From Trichosphaerium sp. ATCC 40318 (taxonomy: Eukaryota > Discosea > Flabellinia > Trichosidae): DNA of 64,000 bases. The first letter of the stretch is position 1. Every line of letters starts with the position of its first letter. The notes below the pieces were generated by a model. The model searched no databases and was not told the DNA's origin. It saw nothing but the letters and a program-made list of their open reading frames with translations. Below, piece after piece: positions 52,297 to 63,845 of this stretch. The stretch spans positions 124,001 through 188,000 of the forward strand of contig JALMLS010000093.1 in the NCBI GenBank assembly GCA_038496445.1, in the 5' to 3' direction. The translations under genes were made by a program, and so were the position numbers.

Positions 52297-55200
52297 ATGT
52301 CGGTCCGTTAAGATTGCTGAGAGGCTTATTGGAATTTATAATCATAATATTTCATAGAAAGAAGCACTGGTGGCGTTATTGGACGTGGGCTTGTCAATTA
52401 CACGCGGGAAAAAAGATTCAAAAAACCTAGAAAAGGCTATACACGTTATCAAGCTTCTCGTGCAGGGAAAAGTACGTCCAATGTTTTCCAGTCAACTATT
52501 GACCAACGTGACAGTTGTGGAAAAAAGCCAAGGATGAGATAGGGTTTGTACTCTTTGGTACAAATGGTACGCGCTTCTAGAATTAAGCTGTGCAACCAAC
52601 TAAAACAAAACAGAAACATTTAATGATCTGTGCGATGATGGATACAAACATGTTTTTGTAAAGCGTGACATCTCGCCACCAGACCTCGATCTCATACGAG
52701 AAATAAACAATGTGGTGCCTGGAGACAAGGGCGGCGACTGTACGTCCACTGCTTTTGTTCTTTAGCTTACACCCTGCTCACTTGTTCAGTCATTGATGCG
52801 CTCATCGTTGGCATGGATCTTCTCATGAAAAAGACGCAAAACACTAGAACGTACCAAAAGCGAATGTTCCTTGTTACGGACGCTGGTTCTCCAGTCAACA
52901 AAGAAGGCCTTGAAACAGTATTACAGCAATGCAATCGCATTCAATGTAGTTTGAACGTCATGTACTTTGTTTTCTCGGTCTCTTGAGTCAATGCTACCCT
53001 ACAGCTAACCATACTTGTTTCTTCAATAGAGGTGTCGATTTTGCGGATGAAGATGGCAATCATGCGAACCCTGTGTCAGACATTAAAAGAAAGAACGAGA
53101 AGCTATTGAACGCCATGTGCGAACAGGTGAACGGCGTTGTCCTCACCACCGATCAAGTATGCTCTTACTCACCAATCCCTCTGCCTCGCTTTTGTAAGTC
53201 TGTTGCTAGGCACTCTCAATGATGTCATTCATTCAACCAAAACAAGTTGCGCAGCGAACAGGCTTCAGGTAGGACTTGTAGATTTTACGTTCTGGAAAAA
53301 GATAACCCCACACACATTCCATTGTCAACGCTGAATTCCTTTGTAGAGGCATGCTAGAAGTGAGTCCCATTATACGGATACCATTGTGGAGCTATTCAAA
53401 GACGTATCCTGCAAAATTCCCATCAATGACCAAAGTCTCTAAACTTGCCCAGCAACGTACGTGGATCGTCACATCACATGCGGTTTTTTTTTTTATTTGT
53501 GAGCGCTAAACGACTGCCAGTGGACGAACCTGGACGTTGTGAGGTGGACCTACAACGGACATACCACAGTCTTCAAGATCCCGATGAAGAAGTACCACGT
53601 GATGAATGTATCAAGGCATATCGTTATGGCAAATCTCTGGTACCATTTTCAAAAGATGACGAATCTCTATTGGCGTACAAGTGCGATCCATGCTTGCAGG
53701 TACATCGCCATCACGCAAAATATGAAGAGACTCACCAATGTCGTGTTTTTGTCAGGTGATAGGATTTTGTGGCAAGGACGAGGTGCCCAGACATCACTTT
53801 ATGGATACTATAGAACTCATGGTGCCGCTACCTGAAGATGACAGCGCTGCGATAGTACCCAGCATAAACTCCATATTTGCAGTTTAATTGACTGTGTTGT
53901 AGGCAATGTCGGCTTTTGCGCACGCTCTCGCCGAAACGGATTCAGTCGCTATTGTCCGTTACGTAAAGAGAAAAGGATCTTCGCCTAAATTGGGTGCTTT
54001 ATTTCCACATATCAAGGCAGACTACGAGGTACGTCATGCGCTAATCATGAATCAGTGGCTTTTTTTTATTTCCAAACACGTGATTGGCAAATAGGGCTTT
54101 TATTTCGCGCATCTGCCGTTCGCAGAGGATTTGAGATCGTATCCATTCAAGAGTCTTGGTCAGGATGCTATACGCAAGGCTGATCGACCCACGCCCGACC
54201 AACTACAAGTTGCAGAGGACTTGATCAACGCTATGGACCTTACAACGGCTGCTATAGACGAGGATGGGTAATGCCCAGTTGACTTACATAGCCCTTACGC
54301 AATCACAATTATTAATTTTAGTAACTAGGGACGAAACTGAAGCGCTCAAACCCAAGTCCTGTTACAATCCACTTATACAATACTTTTTTCAATGCGTGCA
54401 AACACGGTCCTTGAACCCAACAGCAGCAATCCCCAAGATGAAAGAGTATATTAGACATTGTGTCGATGCCGATCCCGCCTTTGTTGCTAAAGCGAATGAC
54501 CAAATTGACGCCTTCTCGACATCGTTCGATCTCATTAAAACAGGTCCCAATCCTTTAATGTGTTGGAATGCGTTGAATTAAATGTTTATTTTGTTTAGAC
54601 CTGGCGAACAGGCAGGATGCCAACAAGAGAAAATTCTGGGTAAGCTATCACATTATCTGTGTTGCTAATTTCCACTAACTGGCTTTGTGTTAGTCAAGTG
54701 TCTTTGATGGTCCAAATGATTTGAATCTTGACAGTTATTTACCAGATCAAAAGAAACAGAAGTTAGACACAGCCGCTACAACTTTTCAAGTACACCTCAC
54801 CTCTATCATGTCTTTTTTTTTTATTATTCAAATTGGTGTGCTAACACGGGTTTGCGCTACAGGCGTTGTTGACAAAACAAGTATCCAAAGTTGGGTCAAC
54901 AAATCCTACTCAAGACTTCTTGGCTATGATAAAGCGTAGAGATGAGGATCTTGTTGCGGATGGTACACGCCTATATTGTGATGAATCTGTGTTTTGTAAT
55001 AATATGTTTCTTTTTGTTAGCTATTACCCAAATGCAAAGTTGCATCACCAAACTCGTCCTTGAGTCTGTACGCGATACATTCTACCCCAAAGCTCTGGAT
55101 TGTGTTACTGCACTACGATTGGGTTGTATACAAGTACGCTTCAATGAGCACGTGTCTATGTTATTACCGTTTGCCTTTAGGAAGATGAGACTGAGAAATT

Positions 55201-55528
55201 TAATGCATTCATGCACAATTTACGTAAATTATTCAAAGGCAAGAAACGAGATGACTTTTGGCAGCTCCTCAAAACCAAAAAAATATCGTTGATCACTTCC
55301 GCTGAAAATGAGGACAGCGATGTTTCATTAAATCAAGCCCAGCAGGTACTTAGGCTTTCATATAATGTAAAGAAAGGCATGATTAATAATGTGTTGTAGT
55401 TCTTGCTCTCGGCTGCTGCAGACGATGGTGATGTCATAGATCAACCAATGCCTGACATCATGGAAGACGAAGACATAGACTTAGAAGCTGAAGAGAGTGC
55501 CGACAAATTATTTGATCTATTGGAGTGA
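52297..55528 (+). CDS. XRCC5: Ku80 (XRCC5), DNA double-strand-break end-binding subunit
   Basis: Exon 1 is Met-Ser (ATG 52297). The vWA-like domain follows with EALVALLDVGLSITRGKKDS, EKAIHVIKLLVQGK, DALIVGMDLLMKKTQNTRTY and KRMFLVTDAGSPVN. Then come the central beta-barrel exons (DECIKAYRYGKSLVPFSKDD, LQVIGFCGKDEVPRHHFMDT, FAHALAETDSVAIVRYVKRK, ALFPHIKADYE, FYFAHLPFAEDLRSYPF) and the C-terminal arm. The end holds the helical DNA-PKcs-binding-type domain (LVLESVRDTFYPKALDCVTA, AFMHNLRKLFKGKKRDDFW) and a short acidic end EESADKLFDLLE. TGA at 55526-55528. Pairs with Ku70 in non-homologous end joining and telomere upkeep; Ku70 is not in this window. The presence of the C-terminal helical domain suggests a complete protein. 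Confidence 0.9.
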
Positions 55529-55652
55529 GGATAGAACAAACAAGTGTAAAGAATTAATTAATTGAAAAAATAAATAACAATAGATAAAAATAACTTTATC
55601 CCTAACTTGACTGCATTTTCTTTCGTCAACTACCATCCTACTTGCTAACTCA

Positions 55653-56546
55653 CTAGCTTTCTCGTTGGTTTTGTTGTTGTGCTAAGTGCAAATCCAGTCT
55701 TTCTACAAAGGAATGCAATTTGGTCATTTCTCCCTTGCTAAGCTTGGAGCGTGTTGTTTCTGGGTGAATTGGGAGAAAAGGCAAATCTGGGGCTAGCTTG
55801 GATGCCAGTGTTTGCAAGCAGCTGAAAGTTATGTGAGACATGTATGCGTGGCTACCATAAAGTTCCTTGAACAGCATGTAACCATCTTTTTCTGAGCCTG
55901 GAGTCTGGGCATAGTGCTCTATGAGCATATTGTACGTGTGCAAGCTGGGCTTTATACCATGCTGCTGTTGCTGTTGAAAGATGGAAAGAGCTGTCGCAAC
56001 ATTTCCCTCTTTTAGATAGTTCCGGATGAGCACGTGATACGTGATGTTATTTGGTATACAATTGACATTTACCATTTCTTCAATGAGGTTGAGCCCTTCG
56101 TCCGCTGGTATGTTTGTAATGTAGGCGGTGTAGGTCACTGTGCTAATTGGACTGCTTTTGCATTGCTTAGCTAGTTTGAAGGTTTCATGCATGGCATCGT
56201 AATCTTTAGTTCTGGCGAACATGTTTATGAGTGTTACGAAAGTAACTTGATCTGCTTCCAACTGTAATTCTTTCATTTCTCGAAAGCACTCTCCGGCGTC
56301 TTTGAGTCTGTCGTGTACGAGGCACACTTTCATGAGTGTATTGTATGTTGACGTTGTTGGCACGTAACCATCATCTCTCATCTCTTGCAGTGTTTTTTGT
56401 GCTGATTCTGGCGTAGGAGCTGTCCTCATAACAGCGTTATACACCATGGTATCCATTGGCATTTTCTCTTTTTTTAGGCTTGCAAATTCCTGCTCGACAT
56501 ACGCGTGATCTCGTACTTTTGGTGCCATAAACGAGAAGGAGCGCAC
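55653..56546 (-). CDS. Pentatricopeptide-repeat (PPR) protein
   Basis: A single 297-residue exon without introns, which is unusual here. PPR units of about 35 residues: DTMVYNAVMRTAPTPESAQK, TSTYNTLMKVCLVHDRLKDA, DQVTFVTLINMFARTKDYDA, STVTYTAYITNIPADEGLNL, NNITYHVLIRNYLKEGNVAT and SLHTYNMLIEHYAQTPGSEK. Six to seven repeats. The short N-terminus MRSFSFMAPKVRDHAYVEQE may act as a mitochondrial presequence. PPR proteins bind organellar RNA. The lack of introns may indicate origin through a retrocopy. The stop at 55653 is 125 bp from the Ku80 stop on the other strand. Confidence 0.8.
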   Translation of the reverse strand: MRSFSFMAPKVRDHAYVEQEFASLKKEKMPMDTMVYNAVMRTAPTPESAQKTLQEMRDDGYVPTTSTYNTLMKVCLVHDRLKDAGECFREMKELQLEADQVTFVTLINMFARTKDYDAMHETFKLAKQCKSSPISTVTYTAYITNIPADEGLNLIEEMVNVNCIPNNITYHVLIRNYLKEGNVATALSIFQQQQQHGIKPSLHTYNMLIEHYAQTPGSEKDGYMLFKELYGSHAYMSHITFSCLQTLASKLAPDLPFLPIHPETTRSKLSKGEMTKLHSFVERLDLHLAQQQNQRES

Positions 56547-56659
56547 AACTCTGTGCGGGTCTATTGATTGATAATCATTTTTGATAGCTCGGTACTTGGC
56601 TTTTAACTTTTCTTTTATTTGGTGTCAAAGTGGTGTCATCAATAAAGTCTAAAACCGTT

Positions 56660-56971
56660 TTATGGGGTTAGGCGTACCAGATTCACCGCCAGACTTGAGT
56701 CCTCTGTCTCGTTTTGGTGGCGTGTTTTGTTGGGTTCTATCTGACGTGTTAACGCCCAATTCCATGCGTATAAGTGCCATTGTACGTACTGCCAAAAGTC
56801 TTTATCACCAAATCTGCTTACCAGCTTGAAAACGTCGCTAGAACAGGTACGCATTCGCGTTGTAGGTGTAACGGTCCCCTTTAAAACACTCAATGACGTT
56901 TTTGTCTCAGTATTACGTACAACTCTATTATTTACGCGTAACGCATAAACCATTGGCACCCTGTTGAACAT
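56660..56971 (-). CDS. Small basic protein, unrecognised
   Basis: A 103-residue frame with the start MFNRVPMVYALRVNNRVVRN, positively charged and free of acidic residues over its first 20 positions, as in mitochondrial presequences. A compact region follows (SSDVFKLVSRFGDKDFWQYV, QWHLYAWNWALTRQIEPN). No family recognised. It lies between the PPR gene (same strand) and the divergent DWY-repeat gene. It might be a mitochondrial protein, but this is a guess from the N-terminus. Confidence 0.45.
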   Translation of the reverse strand: MFNRVPMVYALRVNNRVVRNTETKTSLSVLKGTVTPTTRMRTCSSDVFKLVSRFGDKDFWQYVQWHLYAWNWALTRQIEPNKTRHQNETEDSSLAVNLVRLTP

Positions 56972-57107
56972 TGCGAGTTTTGTAAAATTTTGCCACTTAA
57001 TCTATTTTAACTCACGCTTAGGTCACTGTAAATGATGCAAAGTGACACAAGTGATGCAATTGGGGGGTTTGGGCGGTAGCACACGGATTTAGGCTCATAT
57101 CAACAAA

Positions 57108-59586
57108 ATGAAAAAAATTAACCCTGTAATATACGGGCCATGGCGCTCTACTCTTCACCAACGCAAAACCCTCGATAAAATTGCAAGTGCGAGAGGTATT
57201 AAAGTATTGAGTGACTGGTACAAGATACCTCGCGGGTCCATACCAGGAGCTGGGTTGGTGTTGATTCAGTGCGCGATAGTTTGACACTCTCACTGTAGTT
57301 ATAACTAGTAACTCTGTATTACAGGTACACATCAATGGAAGACGCCTTACGCGCACTGTATCCGAAATACAATTGGCACAGCTGGCGGTACGTTAACGTT
57401 CTTGGTTTTCAAATTTTGAGAAACATCGCAAAGAAGCACAAGTCTGTTTTTTGACCTGTCTGGTGTTCCAGGTGGGCACGCAAAACAAAAAATGTTCGCA
57501 GTGACGACTTGAGATACCGCAGAGAAGTTTTCGAGACCGTGGCGGAACGGCTAGGCGTCAAAGATCTAGATGGGTGGCTGACCGTCCCTAAACAGGCTCT
57601 GTATGAGAATGGAGCGCGATTCATTGTGGATGGGTTAGTATGCTATCCGTGGATCAGTCACGTTGACATTTGTGTGATTTTCGCTAATGTAATACATGCA
57701 GCTACAACAGAAGCAAACTGCGAACGTTGGAAGCATTGTATCCTCAGCGGAGATGGTACCTGCTACTCGAAGCGCCAAGGCACAAACCACTATTTGACCG
57801 AGTCGCTGAGCGCCTGGGCATTAAGGACTTTACTGGCTGGTTTGATGTCAGTCACAAGCAAGTGTACCAAGCTGGCGCAGCAGGGATTCTCAACAAGTTT
57901 AAGGAAACTCTAGAAGAAGTACTACGGGCAGTCTTTCCAGAGGCAAGCATGTTCGCAGCACGGTACCCGCTATAGTTACAAATGACGTGGTAGCTTACCG
58001 CCTGTAAAAGATGGAAACTACGAGCAGCAGTGCTGGATGGTAGCACAGCATTGGAAACTCTGAACAGTGCTGCTGCTGTGGTTGGTATTAAGACCATGGA
58101 TGATTGGTATGGCTTTACATGGTCCAAGTTGAGTGATTGTGAAGGCATCTCATACATCAAGAGGCATGTCTCGTTTTGTATTTGGTAAACAACAACTTTC
58201 TTTTCTGAGTTCTTGTTTCTTGCAGGCACAATAAAATGCCACTGGCCTTTCTAGTGGAAAGTGTGTATCCAGATTACAAATGGGATCACTCTAAGTTTAA
58301 GTACGTCCCCACTCGGGGGTTGCACCAACTCCATATACTTTTTACGGTGGATTAAAGGGCTTTTCAAGGTTTGTGCCTAGACAAGTAGTCACAGAAAGAG
58401 ATGTTGAGTTTAATAAGCTGAATGTGATCGCTCAAAGACTGCGCATCAAGCATCTTGATCAATGGTATCACTTTACGAAGCGATCGTGGCATTGGGCAGA
58501 TCATGGGATACTGACAGTGTTTAAAGGTTCTTACGCAGAAACGCTCATGCGTGCTTTTCCAGAACACGACTGGAAGCCTTGGAAGTTTGTGTACGTTTAG
58601 AAACAAACTAAAATGTTTTTTATGTCACGTGATTGACGTGTGTAGTACGCTACCGGTCGGATTCTGGAGTTCGAAAGAGAACCAATTGGCTTTTCTTCAG
58701 TCTGCACAGAAACAACTCGGTTTTAACAACACAAACGCATGGTACGTTGCTGTATGTTATTGTGTATTTATCTTAGTTGGGTCGAAGGTATCGCGTTTCA
58801 ACAGATCAACTTTTGAACTTGGGCGGACAAGTACAAGATCCATAATACAATTTTTTAATCTCTATCATAACACGCAAACTGCCTAGGGCATCATGCGGCA
58901 CTATCCACAAGCGCTACAACTTCTTGATAACAACTTTGCGTGGGATTGGTACAAGTTTCCATTGCTTACCAAACGAGCCAAGCAGCGTGTTCTTCTTCAA
59001 AAAACTAGACAGCTACTGCCAAACTACATCATTGAAGAAGAGCACTTCCTTGGCATTCGGCAATCCACGGGTATGGTTTTGTCTATTGATGTATTTGTCG
59101 CGGAATTGTCAATTGGGATAGAATATCAAGGTACCCCTCCCCTTTAAGGCTCACAATGCCATTCAGTATGAAACTCTTTAATAACAAACTAACAACTAAT
59201 TGAAGGAGAACATCACTTTAATGATGTGTACAAACACGCCATGCCTCTAGGCATTTATGAAGCACGTGACGCTTTAAAGCTGCAACAGTGCAGAGACAAC
59301 GGTTAGTTCATCTTTGTTTATGCTATCGCTCTTGTCGTTGTTTAGGTCCACTAATACTAAACGCGTAGGCATCACCCTTGTTCCAATTCCGTACTGGTGG
59401 GATACGACAATTGAAGCGCTTGCTGCAACAATCAAGTACCACAGACCTGATGTACAATTCCCGAAAGGCATCGATTCACTTGTACCACCACTACTATTGC
59501 AACACGCATCTGTGCCACAACAACATAATGTCCCTGGATTGATGTCACCTGGGGATGCTCATAAACGTAGTGGGCTTGTAAAATAA
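57108..59586 (+). CDS. DWY-repeat protein with C-terminal PD-(D/E)XK-like domain (copy B)
   Basis: Start MKKINPVIYGPWRSTLHQRK at 57108; stop TAA 59584-59586. Six repeats: LSDWYKIP/YPKYNWHSW, LDGWLTVP/YPQRRWYLL, FTGWFDVS/FPEASMF, MDDWYGFT/YPDYKWDHSKF, LDQWYHFT/FPEHDWKPWKFV, and NNTNAWY with YPQALQLLDNNFAWDWYKF. Repeats 1, 2 and 4 contain the phase-2 intron at the same place as in copy A1. The C-terminal domain aligns with that of A1: KRAKQRVLLQKTRQLLPNYI, IIEEEH, SIDVFVAELSIGIEYQG, HHFNDV, DALKLQQCRDNGITLVPIPY and WWD. The candidate active-site residues (E of EEE, D of IDVF, E of EYQG, K of ALKLQQC) are shared by both copies. Proteins of this type may act on nucleic acid, but no activity is known to me. 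Confidence 0.7.
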
Positions 59587-59637
59587 ATTGATAACAGTAC
59601 AGTAAAAAAAAGGAAACGAGAAGAGACCATCGGCATC

Positions 59638-60966
59638 TCAGCAGGTTGTAATTGTGAGGGGAGATTGTTCCATCTCCTTTCCTTCCACTAGCACGCGCAC
59701 TTTAAATTGCGTTTTTGGCCTGTTGAAGAGCATAGTTGCGATGTATGTACCGTCGCCATTGTCTGCGAGCACTGCGTCAGAGAATGTATGTTCAGGACCT
59801 GTTACTTCCACCTAGCCAAACCAGTAAGTAGGATAGCGTGCAAACGTGCACGAAAAACGTGCAGATATGTTGGCGCCTCCATTCTTCAATGCTTGCTCGT
59901 TAGAGTCACCTGTTTGAATAACCTACCAATTACATAAGCCGGTACAGACTCGCTGGTAAATATGTTACCATCTTGTATGGGGAGCCTGCAATAGCTTGGC
60001 TATCGGCTATAACAAACTTGCTGTGATGACCAACAGCGCCTACATGGGAAATTACCATGCTATAGAACAAAGACAAGCGCACCAGACTGTATGTCTACAA
60101 CATACTTCTTTTGCAATACTGACCTATTATTCAGTAGAAGGTCAATACTGTACTTTCCTATCTGACCAACACTGTAGGTCGCTGTAAAAAAGTGTCCTTC
60201 GCCATCAATCTACAAGAATCTTAGCAATGACTACAGTATCAATAAGTGACACACCTTGGTTGATAGCGGCGCCGGTCCTTCGAGCGTCATAGTGATGCTC
60301 TTTGTATCAATCTTTGCGTTTGCGCCGTACTTGTCAATGTTAACAGCTGTAATTGAGAACCTGAACAGGAAAACTTAAGCACGGCATAGACCTAGCAACA
60401 CGTACCTCTGCAGCTTACCCACTTGACCACCTTTTAAACCAGGACCAAGCACTCTAAACTTGATATGCTCATCGGGTACTACAGGATCAGCGGTATTAGC
60501 AAGTGCCACAAACGCAAACTGTTGTACCATCATCTTTGCCTCCACCATACTTCTCATCGGCTTGCATGACTTCCGAAAAGAGCAAGTCATTGTCATGTTT
60601 TACTGAAATGTTGTACGCTCCTTGGCGCTAGTCCCAAAAAGCTCAGCTACTGTTTAAATATGACAACATTACCTTAGGTGTTATTTGAAAGGCGTATTTG
60701 CCACCTCCTTCGCCTCGCAAGCGTGGTCTACGCCCGATAAGCCGTTTTGTCAATGACGTTTCCGCACCGTGTAATGCCTAGAGGCGCTCGCACCTCAACT
60801 GACAGCGAACTAGTATCTATGTCTTTTGGATTTCCAAAGCTATCTGTTACATGTATGACAAAGGTGTTTTCGTGTCCAATGCCACTTTCCTTCTGCCCTT
60901 GCAACTTAAATTCTAACGAAACGGCCTAAATCGCATTAACAGTGACTGCCTCACAATGCCAAACCA
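59638..60966 (-). CDS. Filamin-type Ig-repeat protein
   Basis: Start MVWHCEA at 60966, probably spliced to AVSLEFKLQGQKESGIGHEN. Three to four filamin (IgFLMN) repeats: NTFVIHVTDSFGNPKDIDTS with SLSVEVRAPLG; HIKFRVLGPGLKGGQVGKLQ followed by FSITAVNIDKYGANAK and GEGHFFTATYSVGQIGKYSI; and finally TGPEHTFSDAVLADNGDGTY with VRVLVEGKEMEQSPLTITTC, stop 59638-59640. The GPGL.GG..GK start and the D-G-T-Y centre are hallmark positions. No actin-binding CH domains are encoded, so this is a short filamin-repeat protein and not a full filamin. Borders of the middle repeats are uncertain. Confidence 0.7.
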
Positions 60967-61127
60967 TTGTTAAGTGTGTTTAGAGCACAGAGATGAATTT
61001 TATTTGCTGCTGAGTATTTTTATTTTACAAACAAAGTCATTTTTTACACATTTCACCTTACAAAGTCAACCTCTTTCCCATTTTACACTACCAATACGCT
61101 TATACTGAGCTGTCAATTACATTACGT

Positions 61128-63441
61128 ATGGCCGTAAAAGAAAGAAAACGAAGCGTGACTGCTGAGGCAACGTCAAATCATATTGGAATGTTGATCAAAC
61201 GCCGTTGGCGGATTACAGAGCTGATTGGTAAGGGAGGATTTGGTTACGTCTACAAAGGTACATGTTTTGTATTTGTAATAATCAGGAGGAAATTAACGCA
61301 ATTTAGGTGTGGACGCAAAAAATAAAGAAAAGGAGGACGTGGCCGTAAAGATGGTACGTATTTGCAATTGCCGAAGCTTTTTCAATGAGTTTGGTTAAAA
61401 CTTACGTGATCAACCTAAACTCTGTAAAACAGGAAAAACGAGCTGGAAAAAACTACCTGGAGAAGGAAGCTAAATTCTACAAGCAGTTGCGTAGTGGTAA
61501 GTCGGGTCAACCGCTATGTGCCAAAAATTGCAGTACAAACATACTAACCCGAAATCAAGAGCCAGGGGTGCCAGAAGCCTTCTGGTTTGGCGAACACAAG
61601 GGAAGTGACGTCTTGGTAACAGCACTCAAAGGTCCAAGTCTGTCTGACTTATTTTATCGCTGTGGAAAGAGGTTCAGCATAAAGACAGTTCTCATGCTAG
61701 CTTCGCAAATGGTACAGTGCTGTTGTGAAAAATAATTATTTCTCATTTCGCTTTTTTTTTTTTTTCGTATTTTCCGCCGAAAGACACGTTAATATCTCAC
61801 GCCACAACTTAGATTGATCGCATAGAGTCACTGCACAACGTTGGCATTGTACACAGAGATATAAAGCCGGGTAAGAGAGCATAGAAATACACAAAGCGCC
61901 GGTTTTTTTTCTTTTTTTTTTGACAAAGACGGAAAACGAAAACGCGAAAAATATTTCAAAAAACAAAGATACTAACTCTTAGGGTGCGTAGGTAATTTTT
62001 TGATGGGTCAAAATGATCAAGCGCACAAAGTTTTTGTAATTGACTTTGGATTGGCATCGACCTTTCGCACACCTGATGGCAGCCATATTCCATACAATCC
62101 CAACGCTAGTTTCCACGGGACACATCGCTATGCCTCTGCAAATAGCCATGAGCGCATAGGTACATAGTCATTTATTATTTCACGTTTTTTGAGCATTTGA
62201 GTATCACGTTAAGCATGCAAAAAAAAACCACGCCAAATAGGTTTAAAATCGTTTTTGCACGCGCAACTAAACCTTACAGCACAACCAATTCCTCGTGGTC
62301 TTTGCATTCTTGCTGTTTTTTTATTATTGACAACTAAATGATGTGGGTAGAACAGAGCAGACGAGACGATCTAGAAGCGTTGGGTTATGTACTTATTTAC
62401 TTTGCAAAGGTACATAAATATATTTCTTTCTTGTGGACATTGTCAACCATCACTTGCTTAACAATCCAATTATAGGGCGGATTGCCTTGGCAGAATCTAG
62501 ATATCAAGAGAAAAAAGCGTAAAAAGATTGGTGAAATAAAGAGAAACACGACTGTCGAAGCCATAACGAAAGGTCTTCCGAGTACGCCCTTGTTTTGTAG
62601 TCTTTATCGTCGTACTTACAAAGACGCAGAGGCATTCGAAGAGTACTTTTCTTATGCACGCAAGTTGAAGTTTGACAGCAAGCCCAATTATAATTTCTTG
62701 CGCGAATTATTCCGGTAAGTACCAACGCCACTCCACAAACAGAATCAATATTATATTTATTTATCGTTTTGTGAGTATTTACTGAATGTACCTGTCTAGC
62801 GAATGTATGGCACAACACAACTATGACATGGATTATCAATACGATTGGTATCCGGTACGCCCACGCCTTTATCTATGTACATATACCTCATTTCTGTCAA
62901 TCCTCTCCATTTGGCTTGGACATTTATTTGTTTTGCTACACCAACACTTTGCTGACATTTGTCGTGGATTCTAGGACACATTCAAGCCCAGAGATAAAAC
63001 AGAGTCCACAAGTTCCGCAGCTCAACCTAATAAATATAGCCAAGAACTGGATTCCATTGGAGAGCATCACACAGCACACAGACAAGTCGTTGCAAGGCGC
63101 ACAGGTGTAAAAACAAGTGCAAAGACAACGGGCGCCAAGGCAACAGGCGTAAAGACAACTGTCAAGACGGCTGTCAAGGCGACTGTCAAAACAACTACTG
63201 CAAAGCGAGCACAAAAGCGAAAACCTCCATCGACATCAAAACAGCCTTCGTACGTAAACAGGCATTCATATCTTTGCTGAATCACATTTTTGGTGTTTTT
63301 TTTTTTTGGTCTGTTTTCTTTGCAATGGTTTCCCATGTCAACTTGTATTTATTTCTTTTGCGCAGTCATAAAAAACAGAGACGACAATATAATCTGCGCG
63401 CACGAACAGCAAACAGGACAAAAAGTAGTCCGCGAAATTGA
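61128..63441 (+). CDS. CK1-family protein kinase with basic C-terminal tail
   Basis: Start MAVKERKRSVTAEATSNHIG at 61128. The kinase core is assembled across about nine introns: RRWRITELIGKGGFGYVYKG, EDVAVKM (catalytic Lys), KNYLEKEAKFYKQLRSGK, VPEAFWFGEHKGSDVLVTAL, GPSLSDLFYRCGKRFS, SLHNVGIVHRDIKPGNFLMG, VFVIDFGLASTFRTPDG, SFHGTHRYASANSHERIEQS, RRDDLEALGYVLIYFAKGGL and PWQNL. The HGTxRYAS and RRDDLEALGY blocks and the PGNFLMG form of the catalytic loop are diagnostic for casein kinase 1. The C-terminal region repeats Lys-Thr-Thr/Ala (TGVKTTVKTAVKATVKTTTA) and ends QYNLRARTANRTKSSPRN, a basic tail suited to chromatin or membrane contact. Stop TGA 63439-63441. Confidence 0.9.
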
Positions 63442-63845
63442 TTTTGTACAATACTAATAGAAATCATAAAAAAATATCTCAAATGTAAATACAAATTCCG
63501 AACAAACGGGCAAATCAACACATCCAAGAATACGTTTTTTTATTAATTTGACAACACTCTCCGACCACAAACCGAAACTAAGGTACTTGGTATGGAGCAC
63601 TTTATTTAGAGATAGCGGTCCGGTATTAAAAAATGTGTAATACAGAGAGTACACATGGATAGATATGGTCAGGCTCAGCTATCTTTGTTTTAATTATTAA
63701 TATTATATGTATTCTGCTTAACTAATTGATGGCAGCACTGGGCGTAATCAACTCCGAGTTTCAAGGTTGGCATTGGGTGTATACAGGTGCTTTGCTCAAT
63801 CATAGTGCTATGCAATGCAGTTGACTCGCGCTCTAGTTTGGCAGC
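63442..63845. other. Intergenic stretch with no gene seen
   Basis: AT-rich spacer after the kinase gene, with AT runs near 63690-63725. I see no coding exon with a sensible frame and no RNA gene. The part nearest 63845 is probably the 3' UTR of the next minus-strand gene. Confidence 0.5.

Noticed and set aside
57018-57356. Minus-strand frame of 112 codons
   Set aside because: It is antisense to the first exons of the DWY-repeat gene, which carry the DWY and YP-W repeat signature on the plus strand.
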